From NCBI GenBank assembly GCA_940337035.1, contig CALNHX010002963.1, positions 1-64,000 of the forward strand: a stretch of 64,000 nt of DNA, written 5' to 3'. The position numbers were made by a program, and so were the translations under genes. The DNA comes from Agriotes lineatus (taxonomy: Eukaryota; Arthropoda; Insecta; Coleoptera; Elateridae). Positions 41,550-55,400 of the stretch are shown here, one piece after another; position 1 is the stretch's first letter; each line of letters begins with the position of its first letter. Under the pieces are notes generated by a model. That model searched no databases and was not told the DNA's origin. It saw only the letters and a program-made list of their open reading frames with translations.

Positions 41550-43600
41550 GCCAGCGTGTATTCTGATAAATATAATCTCCATTGAGACCTCCGCGTACTA
41601 TATAGGTAGCTGCCTAATGTAAAGCACCCATATTGTTGTTGAAGACCACCATTAATTCAGATAAAATATAATAAAATGCAATTAATGGTTCACGAAAATC
41701 GAAACTGCTCTTAATAAACGCAATATTAATACATATGCAGAATTTATTTCCTAGGGATTGTGGAAATGCACTCCTATTAATTTACTGTAATTCGTAAAAC
41801 ACTCCATAAGAACATTATAATTTTCTAAATAGATGTGACCATTTGCCAGCGTGTATTCTGATAAATATAATCTCCATTGAGACCTCCGCGTACTATATAG
41901 GTAGCTGCCTAATGTAAAACATCCATATTGTTGTTGAAGACCACCATTAATTCAGATAAAATATAATAAAATGCAATTAATGGTTCACGAAAATCGAAAC
42001 TACTCTTAATAAACGCTATATTAATACATATGCAGAATTTATTTCCTAGCGAGTATGGAACGGCACCCCTATTAATTTAGTGTATTTCCTAAAACACTCC
42101 ATAAGGACATTAAAATTTTCTATATAGGTGTTGCCATTTGCAAGTGTTTATTCTGATAAATATAAGCACCACCGAGACCTATGCGTACTATATAGGTAAC
42201 TGCCTAATGTAAAGCATCCATATTGTTGTTGAAGCCACCAATAATTCACATAAAATATAATAAAATGCAATTAATGGTTCACGGAAATCGAAACTGCTCT
42301 TAATAAACGCTATATTAATACATATGCAGGATTTATTTCCTAGGGATTGTGGACATGCACTCCTATTAATTTACTGTAATTCGTAAAACACTCCATAAGG
42401 ACATTATAATTTTCTAAAGAGTTGTGGCCATTTGCAAGCCTGTATTCTGATAAATATAATCTCCATTCAGACCTCCGCGTACCATATAGGTAGCTACCTA
42501 ATGTAAAACATCCATATTGTTGTTGAAGACCACCATTAATTCACATAAAATATAATAACATGCAATTAATGGTTCACGAAAATCGAAACTGCTCTTAATA
42601 AACGCTATATTAATACATATGCAGGATTTATTTCCTAAGGATTGTGGAAATGCACTCCTATTAATTTACTGTAATTCGTAAAACACTCCATAAGGACATT
42701 ATAATTTTCTAAATAGATGTGACCATTTGCAAGCGTGTATTCTGGTTAATATAATCTTCATTGTGACCTCCGCGTACTATATAGGTAGCCGCCTAATGTA
42801 AAGAATCCATATTGTTGTTGAAGACCACCAATAATTCCCATAAAATATAATAACATGCAATTAATGGTTCACGAAAATCGAAACTGCTCTTAATAAACGC
42901 TATATTAATACATATGCAGGATTTATTTCCTAAGGATTGTGGAAATGCACTCCTATTAATTTACTGTAATTCGTAAACCACTCCATAAGGACATTATAAT
43001 TTTCTAAATAGATGTGACCATTTGCAAGCGTGTATTCTGGTTAATATAATCTTCATTGTGACCTCCGCGTTCTATATAGGTAGCTGCCTAATGTAAAGAA
43101 TCCATATTGTTGTTGAACGCCACCAATAATTCACATAAAATATAATAAAATGCAATTAATGGTTCACAAAAATCGAAACTGCTCTTAATAAACGCTATAT
43201 TAATACATATGCAGGATTTATTTCCTAGGGATTGTGGAAATGCACTTCTATTAATTTACTGTAATTCGTAAAATACTCCATAAGGACATTATAATTTTCT
43301 AAATAGATGTGACCATTTGCAAGCCTGTATTCTGATAAATATAATCTCCATTGAGACCTCCGCGTACCATATAGGTAGCTGCCTAATGTAAAACATCCAT
43401 ATTGTTGTTGAAGACCACCATTAATTCAGATAAAATATAATAAAATGCAATTAATGGTTCACGAAAATCGAAACTGCTCTTAATAAACGCTATATTAATA
43501 CATATGCAGGATTTATTTCCTAGGGATTGTGGAAATGCACTTCTATTAATTTACTGTAATTCGTAAAATACTCCATAAGGACATTATAATTTTCTAAATA
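41550..43600. repeat. Transitional satellite segment with recombinant monomers
   Basis: 41550 to about 42047 follows the internal part of the 18-mer unit around 38305-38805 (cagaattt, ccataagaacatt). At 42048-42056 the type A sequence tttcctagcg continues directly into the B-type gagtatggaacggcacc, a clear hybrid. At about 42413 a B-type beginning (agagttgtggcc) joins an A-type body (gcaagcctgtattctg). Two neighbouring A monomers near 42730 and 43025 share tctggttaatat and cattgtgacc, a local 295-bp duplication. No genes are visible. Confidence 0.85.
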
Positions 43601-46600
43601 GATGTGACCATTTGCAAGCGTGTATTCTGATAAATATAATCGCCATTGAGACCTCCGCGTACTATATAGGTAGCTGCCTAATGTAAAGCATTCATATTGT
43701 TGTTGAAGACCACCATTAATTCAGTTAAAAAAAAATAAAATGCAATTAATGGTTCACGAAAATCGAAACTGCTCTTAATAAACGCTATATTAATACATAT
43801 GCAGGATTTATTTCCTAGGGATTGTAGAAATGCACTCCTATTAATTTACTGTAATTCGTAAAAGACTCCATAAGGACATTATCATTTTCTAAAGAGTTGT
43901 GGCCATTTGCAAGCGTTTATTCTGATAAATATTACTTCCTCCGAAACCTCCGCCTATTATATAGGCAGTTACCTATTGTAAAACATCCATATTGTTTTTG
44001 AAGGCCGTCCTAAATACTGATAAAATATAATTAAATGCAATTAATGCTTCACGAAAATCGAAACCGCTCTTAATAAACGCTGTATCAATACATACGCGGG
44101 ATTTAAATGCTAGCGAGTATGGAACGGCACTCCTATTAATTTAGTGTATTTCCTAAAACACTCCATATGGACATTATAATTTTCTAAATAGATGTTGCCA
44201 TTTGCAAGTGTTTATTCTGATAAATATAAGCACCACCGAGACCTATGCGTATTATATAGGCAGTTACCTATTGTAAAACATCCATATTGATGTTGAAGGC
44301 CGTCCTAAATACTGATAAAATATAATTAAATGAAATTAATGCTTCACGAAAATCGAAACCGCTCATAATAAACGCTGTATTAATACATACGCGGATTTAA
44401 ATGCTAGCGAGTATGGAACGGCACTCCTATTAATTTAGTGTATTTCCTAAAACACTCCATAAGGACATTATAATTTTCTAAATAGATGTTGCCATTTGCA
44501 AGTGTTTATTCTGATAAATATAAGCACCACCGAGACCTATGCGTACTATATAGGTAGCTGCCTAATGTAAAGCATTCATATTGTTGTTGAAGACCACCAT
44601 TAATTAAGTTAAAATATAATAAAATGCAATTAATGGTTCACGAAAATCGAAACCGCTCTTAATAAACGCTATATTAATACATATGCAGGATTTATCTCCT
44701 AGGGATTGTGGAAATGCACTCCTATTAATTTACTGTAATTCGTAAAATACTCCATAAGGACATTATAATTTTCTAAATAGATGTGACCATTTGCAAGCCT
44801 GTATTCTGATAAATATAATCTCCATTCAGACCTCCGCGTACCATATAGGTAGCTACCTAATGTAAAACATCCATATTGTTGTTGAAGACCACCATTAATT
44901 CACATAAAATATAATAAAATGCAATTAATGGTTCACGGAAATCGAAACTGCTCTTAATAAACGCTATATTAATACATATGCAGGATTTATTTCCTAGGGA
45001 TTGTGGAAATGCAATCCTATTAATTTACTGTAATTCGTAAAACACTCCATAAGGACATTATAATTTTCGAAATAGATGTGACCATTTGCAAGCGTGTATT
45101 CTGATAAATATAATCTCCATTGAGACCTCCGCGTACTATATAGGTAGCTGCCTAACGTAAAGCATTCATATTGTTGTTGAAGACCACCATTAATTCAGTT
45201 AAAAAAAAATAAAATGCAATTAATGGTTCACGAAAATCGAAACTGCTCTTAATAAACGCTATATTAATACATATGCAGGATTTATTTCCTAGGGATTGTA
45301 GAAATGCACTCCTATTAATTTACTGTAATTCGTAAAAGACTCCATAAGGACATTATAATTTTCTAAAGAGTTGTGGCCATTTGCAAGCGTTTATTCTGAT
45401 AAATATAACTTCCTCCGAAACCTCCGCGTATTATATAGGCAGTTACCTATTGTAAAACATCCATATTGTTTTTGAAGGCCGTCCTAAATACTGATAAAAT
45501 ATAATTAAATGCAATTAATGCTTCACGAAAATCTAAACCGCTCTTAATAAACGCTGTATCAATACATACGCGGGATTTAAATGCCAGCGAATATGGAACG
45601 GCACTCCTATTAATTTAGTGTATTTCCTAAAACACTCCATAAGGACATTATAATTTTCTAAATAGATGTTGCCATTTGCAAGTGTTTATTCTGATAAATA
45701 TAAGCACCACCGAGACCTATGCGTATTATATAGGCAGTTACCTATTGTAAAACATCCATATTGTTGTTGAAGGCCGTCCTAAATACTGATAAAATATAAT
45801 TAAATGCAATTAATGCTTCACGAAAATCGAAACCGCTCTTAATAAACGCTGTATCAATACATACGCGGGATTTAAATGCCAGCGAATATGGAACGGCACT
45901 CCTATTAATTTAGTGTATTTCCTAAAACACTCCATAAGGACATTATAATTTTCTAAATAGATGTTGCCATTTGCAAGTGTTTATTCTGATAAATATAAGC
46001 ACCACCGAGACCTATGCGTACTATATAGGTAACTGCCTAATGTAAAGCATCCATATTGTTGTTGAAGGCCACCAATAATTCACATAAAATATAATAAAAT
46101 GCAATTAATGGTTTACGGAAATCGAAACTGCTCTTAATAAACGCTATATTAATACATATGCAGGATTTATTTCCTAGGGGTTGTGGAAATGCACTCCTAT
46201 TAATTTACTGTAATTCGTAAAATACTCCATAAGGACATTATAATTTTCTAAATAGATGTGACCATTTGCAAGCCTGTATTCTGATAAATATAATCTCCAT
46301 TGAGACCTCCGCGTACCATATAGGTAGCTGCCTAATGTAAAACATACATATTGTTGTTGAAGACCACCATTAATTCAGATAAAATATAATAAAATGCAAT
46401 TAATGGTTCACGAAAATCGAACTGCTCTTAATAAACGCTATATTAATACATATGCAGGATTTATTTCCTAGGGATTGTGGAAATGCACTCCTATTAATTT
46501 ACTGTAATTCGTAAATACTCCATAAGGACATTATAATTTTCTAAATAGATGTGACCATTTGCAAGCCTGTATTCTGATAAATATAATCTCCATTCAGACC

Positions 46601-49490
46601 TCCGCGTACCATATAGGTAGCTACCTAATGTAAAACATCCATATTGTTGTTGAAGACCACCATTAATTCACATAAAATATAGTAAAATGCAATTAATGGT
46701 TCACGGAAATCGAAACTGCTCTTAATAAACGCTATATTAATACATATGCAGGATTAATTTTCTAGGGATTGTGGAAATGCAATCCTATTAATTTACTGTA
46801 ATTCGTAAAACACTCCTTAAGGACATTATAATTTTCTAAATAGATGTGACCATTTGCAAGCGTGTATTCTGATAAATATAATCTCCATTGAGACCTCCGC
46901 GTACTATATAGGTAGCTGCCTAATGTAAAGCATTCATATTGTTGTTGAAGACCACCATTAATTCAGTTAAAAAAAAATAAAATGCAATTAATGGTTCACG
47001 AAAATCGAAACTGCTCTTAATAAACGCTATATTAATACATATGCAGGATTTATTTCCTAGGGATTGTGGAAATGCACTCCTATTAATTTACTGTAATTCG
47101 TAAAGACTCCATAAGGACATTATAATTTTCTAAAGAGTTGTGGCCATTTGCAAGCGTTTATTCTGATAAATATAACTTCCTCCGAAACCTCCGCGTATTA
47201 TATAGGCAGTTACCTATTGTAAAACATCCATATTGTTTTTGAAGGCCGTCCTAAATACTGATAAAATATAATTAAATGCAATTAATGCTTCACGAAAATC
47301 TAAACCGCTCTTAATAAACGCTGTATCAATACATACGCGGGATTTAAATGCTAGCGAGTATGGAACGGCACTCCTATTAATTTAATGTATTTCCTAAAAC
47401 ACTCCATATGGACATTATAATTTTCTAAATAGATGTTGCCATTTGCAAGTGTTTATTCTGATAAATATAAGCACCACCGAGACCTATGCGTATTATATAG
47501 GCAGTTACCTATTGTAAAACATCCATATTGTTGTTGAAGGCCGTCCTAAATACTGATAAAATATAATTAAATGAAATTAATGCTTCACGAAAATCGAAAC
47601 CGCTCATAATAAACGCTGTATTAATACATACGCGGGATTTAAATGCTAGCGAGTATGGAACGGCACTCCTATTAATTTAGTGTATTTCCTAAAACACTCC
47701 ATAAGGACATTATAATTTTCTAAATAGATGTTGCCATTTGCAAGTGTTTATTCTGATAAATATAAGCACCACCGAGACCTATGCGTACTATATAGGTAAC
47801 TGCCTAATGTAAAGCATCCATATTGTTGTTGAAGGCCACCAATAATTCACATAAAATATAATAAAATGCAATTAATGGTTTACGGAAATCGAAACTGCTC
47901 TTAATAAACGCTATATTAATACATATGCAGGATTTATATCCTAGGGATTGTGGAAATGCAATCCTATTAATTTACTGTAATTCGTAAAACACTCCATAAG
48001 GACATTATAAAATTCTAAATAGATGTGACCATTTGCAAGCGTGTACTCTGATAAATATAATTTCCATTGAGACCTCCGCGTACTATATAGGTAGCTGCCT
48101 AATGTAAAGCATTCATATTGTTGTTGAAGACCACCATTAATTTAGTTAAAATATAATAAAATGCAATTAATGGTTCACGAAAATCGAAACCGCTCTTAAT
48201 AAACGCTATATTAATACATATGCAGGATTTATCTCCTAGGGATTGTGGAAATGCACTCCTATTAATTTACTGTAATTCGTAAAATACTCCATAAGGACAT
48301 TATAATTTTCTAAATAGATGTGACCATTTGCAAGCCTGTATTCTGATAAATATAATCTCCATTCAGACCTCCGCGTAACATATAGGTAGCTACCTAATGT
48401 AAAACATCCATATTGTTGTTGAAGACCACCATTAATTCACATAAAATATAATAAAATGCAATTAATGGTTCACGGAAATCGAAACTGCTCTTAATAAACG
48501 CTATATTAATACATATGCAGGATTTATTTCCTAGGGATTGTGGAAATGCAATCCTATTAATTTACTGTAATTCGTAAAACACTCCATAAGGACATTATAA
48601 TTTTCTAAATAGATGTGACCATTTGCAAGCGTGTATTCTGATAAATATAATCTCCATTGAGACCTCCGCGTACTATATAGGTAGCTGCCTAACGTAAAGC
48701 ATTCATATTGTTGTTGAAGACCACCATTAATTCAGTTAAAAAAAAATAAAATGCAATTAATGGTTCACGAAAATCGAAACTGCTCTTAATAAACGCTATA
48801 TTAATACATATGCAGGATTTATTTCCTAGGGATTGTAGAAATGCACTCCTATTAATTTACTGTAATTCGTAAAAGACTCCATAAGGACATTATAATTTTC
48901 TAAAGAGTTGTGGCCATTTGCAAGCGTTTATTCTGGTAAATATAACTTCCTCCGAAACCTCCGCGTATTATATAGGCAGTTACCTATTGTAAAACACCAA
49001 TATTGTTTTTGAAGGCCGTCCTAAATACTGATAAAATATAATTAAATGCAATTAATGCTTCACGAAAATCGAAACCGCTCTTAATAAATGCTGTATCAAT
49101 ACATACGCGGGATTTAAATGCCAGCGAATATGGAACGGCACTCCTATTAATTTAGTGTATTTCCTAAAACACTCCATAAGGACATTATAATTTTCTAAAT
49201 AGATGTTGCCATTTGCAAGTGTTTATTCTGATAAATATAAGCACCACCGAGACCTATGCGTATTATATAGGCAGTTACCTATTGTAAAACATCCATATTG
49301 TTGTTGAAGGCCGTCCTAAATACTGATAAAATATAATTAAATGAAATTAATGCTTTACGAAAATCGAAACCGCTCATAATAAACGCTGTATTAATACATA
49401 CGCGGGATTTAAATGCTAGCGAGTATGGAACGGCACTCCTATTAATTTAGTGTATTTCCTAAAACACTCCATAAGGACATTATAATTTTC
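43601..49490. repeat. Higher-order satellite repeat of five to six monomers marked by an A9 tract
   Basis: A variant with gttaaaaaaaaataaaatg in place of gataaaatataataaaatg recurs at about 43721, 45195, 46963 and 48732, at gaps of 1474, 1768 and 1769 bp (five and six monomers, with small indels). Each A9 monomer is followed by a B monomer with attgtttttgaagg and ctgtatcaatac, then by a C/B hybrid. The hybrid begins gcaagtgtttattctg/caccaccgagacctatgcg and switches to attatataggcagttacc (near 44250, 45725, 47490 and 49260). Type A monomers with gcaagcctg and cattcagacc fill the rest. Confidence 0.85.
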
Positions 49491-52400
49491 TAAATAGATG
49501 TGACCATTTGCAAGCCTGTATTCTGATAAATATAATCTCCATTGAGACCTCCGCGTACCATATAGGTAGCTGCCTAATGTAAAACATACATATTGTTGTT
49601 GAAGACCACCATTAATTCAGATAAAATATAATAAAATGCAATTAATGGTTCACGATAATCGAAACTGCTCTTAATAAACGCTATATTAATACATATGCAG
49701 GATTTATTTCCTAGGGATTGTGGAAATGCACTTCTATTAATTTACTGTAATTCGTAAAAGACTCCATAAGGACATTATAATTTTCTAAATAGATGTGACC
49801 ATTTGCAAGCGTGTACTCTGATAAATATAATCTCCATTGAGACCTCCGCGTACTATATAGGTAGCTGCCTAATGTAAAGCATTCATATTGTTGTTGAAGA
49901 TCACCATTAATTTAGTTAAAATATAATAAAATGCAATTAATGGTTCACGAAAATCGAAACTGCTCTTAATAAACGCTATATTAATACATATGCAGGATTT
50001 ATTTCCTAGGGATTGTGGAAATGCACTCCTATTAATTTACTGTAATTCGTAAAAGGCTCCATAAGGACATTATAATTTTCTAAATAGATGTGACCATTTG
50101 CAAGCGTGTACTCTGATAAATATAATCTCCATTGAGACCTCCGCGTACTATATTGGTAGCTGCCTAATGTAAAGCATCCATATTGTTGTTGAAGACCACC
50201 AATAATTCCCATAAAATATAATAACATGCAATTAATGGTTCACGAAAATCGAAACTGCTCTTAATAAACGTTATATTAATACATATGCAGGATTTATTTC
50301 CTAGGGATTGTGGAAATGCACTCTTATTAATTTACTGTAATTCGTAAAACACTCCATAAGGACATTATAATTTTCTAAATAGATGTGACCATTTGCCAGC
50401 ATGTATTCTGATAAATATAATCGCCATTGATACCTCCGCGTACTATATAGGTAGCTGCCTAATGTAAAGCATCCATATTGTTGTTGAAGACCACCATTAA
50501 TTCAGATAAAATTTAATAAAATGCAATTAATGGTTCACGATAATCGAAACTGCTCTTAATAAACGCTATATTAATACATATGCAGGATTTATTTCCTAGG
50601 GATTGTGGAAATGCACTCCTATTAATTTACTGTAATTCGTAAAAGACTCCATAAGGACATTATAATTTTCTAAATAGATGTGACCATTTGCAAGCGTGTA
50701 TTCTGATAAATATAATCTCCATTGAGACCTCCGCGTACTATATAGGTAGCTGCCTAATGTAAAGCATCCATATTGTTGTTGAACACCACCATTAATTCAG
50801 ATAAAATTTAATAAAATGCAATTAATGGTTCACGATAATCGAACTGCTTTTAATAAACGCTATATTAATACATATGCAGGATTTATTTCCTAGGGATTGT
50901 GGAAATGCACTCCTATTAATTTACTGTAATTCGTAAAAGACTCCATAAGGACATTATAATTTTCTAAATAGATGTGACCATTTGCAAGCGTGTACTCTGA
51001 TAAATATAATCTCCATTGAGACCTCCGCGTACTATATAGGTAGCTGCCTAATGTAAAGCATCCATATTGTTGTTGAAGACCACCAATAATTCCCATAAAA
51101 TATAATAACATGCAATTAATGGTTCACGAAAATCGAAACTGCTCTTATTAAACGCTATATTAATACATATGCAGGATTTATTTCCTAGGGATTGTGGAAA
51201 TGCACTCCTATTAATTTACTGTAATTCGTAAAACACTCCATAAGGACATTATGATTTTCTAAATAGATGTGACCATTTGCAAGCGTGTATTCTGATAAAT
51301 ATAATCGCCATTGAGACCTCCGCGTACTATATAGGTAGCTGCCTAATGTAAAGCATCCATATTGTTGTTGAAGACCACCATTAATTCAGATAAAATATAA
51401 TAAAATGCAATTAATGGTTCACGAAAATCGAAACTGCTCTTAATAAACGCTATATTAATACATATGCAGGATTTATTTCCTAGGGATTGTGAAAATGCAC
51501 TCCTATTAAGTGACTGTAATTCGTAAAAGACTCCATAAGGATATTTTAATTTTCTAAATAGATGTGACCATTTGCAAGCGTGTATTCTAATAAATATAAT
51601 CTCCATTGGGACCTCCGCGTACTATATAGGTAGCTGCCTAATGTAAAGCATCCATATTGTTGTTGAAGACCACCATTAATTCAGATAAAATATAATAAAA
51701 TGCAATTAATGGTTCACGAAAATCGAAACTGCTCTTAATAAACGCTATTAATACATATGCAGGATTTATTTCCTAGGGATTGTGAAAATGCACTCCTATT
51801 AATTTACTGTAATTCGTAAAAGACTCCATAAGGACATTATAATTTTCTAAATAGATGTGACCATTTGCAAGCGTGTATTCTGATAAATATAATCTCAATT
51901 GAGACCTCCGTGTACTATATAGGTAGCTGCCTAATGTAAAGCATCCATATTGTTGTTGAAGACCACCATTAATTCAGATAAAATATAATAAAATGCAATT
52001 AATGGTTCACGATAATCGAAACTGCTCTTAATAAACGCTATATTAATACATATGCAGAATTTATTTCCTAGAGATTGTGGAAATGCACTCCTATTAATTT
52101 GCTGTAATTCGTAAAAGACTCCATAAGGACATTATAATTTTCTAAATAGATGTGACCATTTGCAAGCCTGTACTCTGATAAATATAATCTCCATTGAGAC
52201 CTCCGCGTACTATATAGGTAGCTGCCTAATGTAAAGCATTATATTGTTGTTGAAGATCACCATTAATTTAGTTAAAATATAATAAAATGCAATTAATGGT
52301 TCACGAAAATCGAAACCGCTCTTAATAAACGCTATATTAATACATATGCAGGATTTATTTCCTAGGGATTGTGGAAATGCACTCCTATTAATTTACTGTA

Positions 52401-55400
52401 ATTCGTAAAAGGCTCCATAAGGACATTATAATTTTCTAAATAGATGTGACCATTTGCAAGCGTGTACTCTGATAAATATAATCTCCATTGAGACCTCCGC
52501 GTACTATATTGGTAGCTGCCTAATGTAAAGCATCCATATTGATGTTGAAGACCACCAATAATTCCCATAAAATATAATAACATGCAATTAATGGTTCACG
52601 AAAATCGAAACTGCTCTTAATAAACGTTATATTAATACATATGCTGGATTTATTTCCTAGGGATTGTGGAAATGCACTCTTATTAATTTACTGTAATTCG
52701 TAAAACACTCCATAAGGACATTATAATTTTCTAAATAGATGTGACCATTTGCAAGCGTGTATTCTGATAAATATAATCGCCATTGAGACCTCCGCGTACT
52801 ATATAGGTAGCTGCCTAATGTAAAGCATCCATATTGTTGTTGAAGACCACCATTAATTCAGATAAAATATAATAAAATGCAATTAATGGTTCACGAAAAT
52901 CGAAACTGCTCTTAATAAACGCTATATTAATACATATGCAGGATTTATTTCCTAGGGATTGTGAAAATGCACTCCTATTAATTTACTGTAATTCGTAAAA
53001 CACTCCATAAGGACATTATAATTTTCTAAATAGATGTGACCATTTGCCAGCGTGTATTCTGATAAATATAATCTCCATTGAGACCTCCGCGTACTATATA
53101 GGTAGCTGCCTAATGTAAAGCATCCATATTGTTGTTAAAGACCACCATTAATTCAGATAAAATATAATAAAATGCAATTAATGGTTGACGAAAATCGAAA
53201 CCGCTCATAATAAACGCTGTATTAATACATACGCGGGATTTAAATGCTAGCGAGTATGGAACGGCACTCCTATTGATTTAGTGTATTTCCTAAAACACTC
53301 CATAAGGACATTATAATTTTCTAAATAGATGTTGCCATTTGCAAGTGTTTATTCTGATAAATATAAGCACCACCGAGACCTATGCGTACTATATAGGTAA
53401 CTGCCTAATGTAAAGCATCCATATTGTTGTTGAAGGCCACCAATAATTCACATAAAATACAATAAAATGCAATTAATGGTTTACGGAAATCGAAACTGCT
53501 CTTAATAAACGCTATATTAATACATATGCAGGATTTATATCCTAGGGATTGTGGAAATGCAATCCTATTAATTTACTGTAATTCGTAAAACACTCCATAA
53601 GGACATTATAATTTTCTAAATAGATGTGACCATTTGCAAGCGTGTATTCTGATAAATATAATCTCCATTGAGACCTCCGCGTACTATATAGGTAGCTGCC
53701 TAATGTAAAGCATCCATATTGTTGTTGAAGACCACCATTAATTCAGATAAAATTTAATAAAATGCAATTAATGGTTCACGATAATCGAAACTGCTCTTAA
53801 TAAACGCTATATTAATACATATGCAGGATTTATTTCCTAGGGATTGTGGAAATGCACTCCTATTAATTTACTGTAATTCGTAAAAGACTCCATAAGGACA
53901 TTATAATTTTCTAAATAGATGTGACCATTTGCAAGCGTGTATTCTGATAAATATAATCTCCATTGAGACCTCCGCGTACTATATAGGTAGCTGCCTAATG
54001 TAAAGCATCCATATTGTTGTTGAACACCACCATTAATTCAGATAAAATTTAATAAAATGCAATTAATGGTTCACGATAATCGAAACTGCTCTTAATAAAC
54101 GCTATATTAATACATATGCAGGATTTATTTCCTAGGGATTGTGGAAATGCACTCCTATTAATTTACTGTAATTCGTAAAAGACTCCATAAGGACATTATA
54201 ATTTTCTAAATAGATGTGACCATTTGCAAGCGTGTACTCTGATAAATATAATCTCCATTGAGACCTCCGCGTACTATATAGGTAGCTGCCTAATGTAAAG
54301 CATCCATATTGTTGTTGAAGACCACCAATAATTCCCATAAAATATAATAACATGCAATTAATGGTTCACGAAAATCGAAACTGCTCTTATTAAACGCTAT
54401 ATTAATACATATGCAGGATTTATTTCCTAGGGATTGTGGAAATGCACTCCTATTAATTTACTGTAATTCGTAAAACACTCCATAAGGACATTATAACTTT
54501 CTAAATAGATGTGACCATTTGCAAGCGTGTATTCTGATAAATATAATCGCCATTGAGACCTCCGCGTACTATATAGGTAGCTGCCTAATGTAAAGCATCC
54601 ATATTGTTGTTGAAGACCACCATTAATTCAGATAAAATATAATAAAATGCAATTAATGGTTCACGAAAATCGAAACTGCTCTTAATAAACGCTATATTAA
54701 TACATATGCAGGATTTATTTCCTAGGGATTGTGAAAATGCACTCCTATTAATTTACTGTAATTCGTAAAACACTCCATAAGGACATTATAATTTTCTAAA
54801 TAGATGTGACCATTTGCCAGCGTGTATTCTGATAAATATAATCTCCATTGAGACCTCCGCGTACTATATAGGTAGCTGCCTAATGTAAAGCATCCATATT
54901 GTTGTTAAAGACCACCATTAATTCAGATAAAATATAATAAAATGCAATTAATGGTTGACGAAAATCGAAACCGCTCATAATAAACGCTGTATTAATACAT
55001 ACGCGGGATTTAAATGCTAGCGAGTATGGAACGGCACTCCTATTGATTTAGTGTATTTCCTAAAACACTCCATAAGGACATTATAATTTTCTAAATAGAT
55101 GTTGCCATTTGCAAGTGTTTATTCTGATAAATATAAGCACCACCGAGACCTATGCGTACTATATAGGTAACTGCCTAATGTAAAGCATCCATATTGTTGT
55201 TGAAGGCCACCAATAATTCACATAAAATACAATAAAATGCAATTAATGGTTTACGGAAATCGAAACTGCTCTTAATAAACGCTATATTAATACATATGCA
55301 GGATTTATATCCTAGGGATTGTGGAAATGCAATCCTATTAATTTACTGTAATTCGTAAAACACTCCATAAGGACATTATAATTTTCTAAATAGATGTGAC

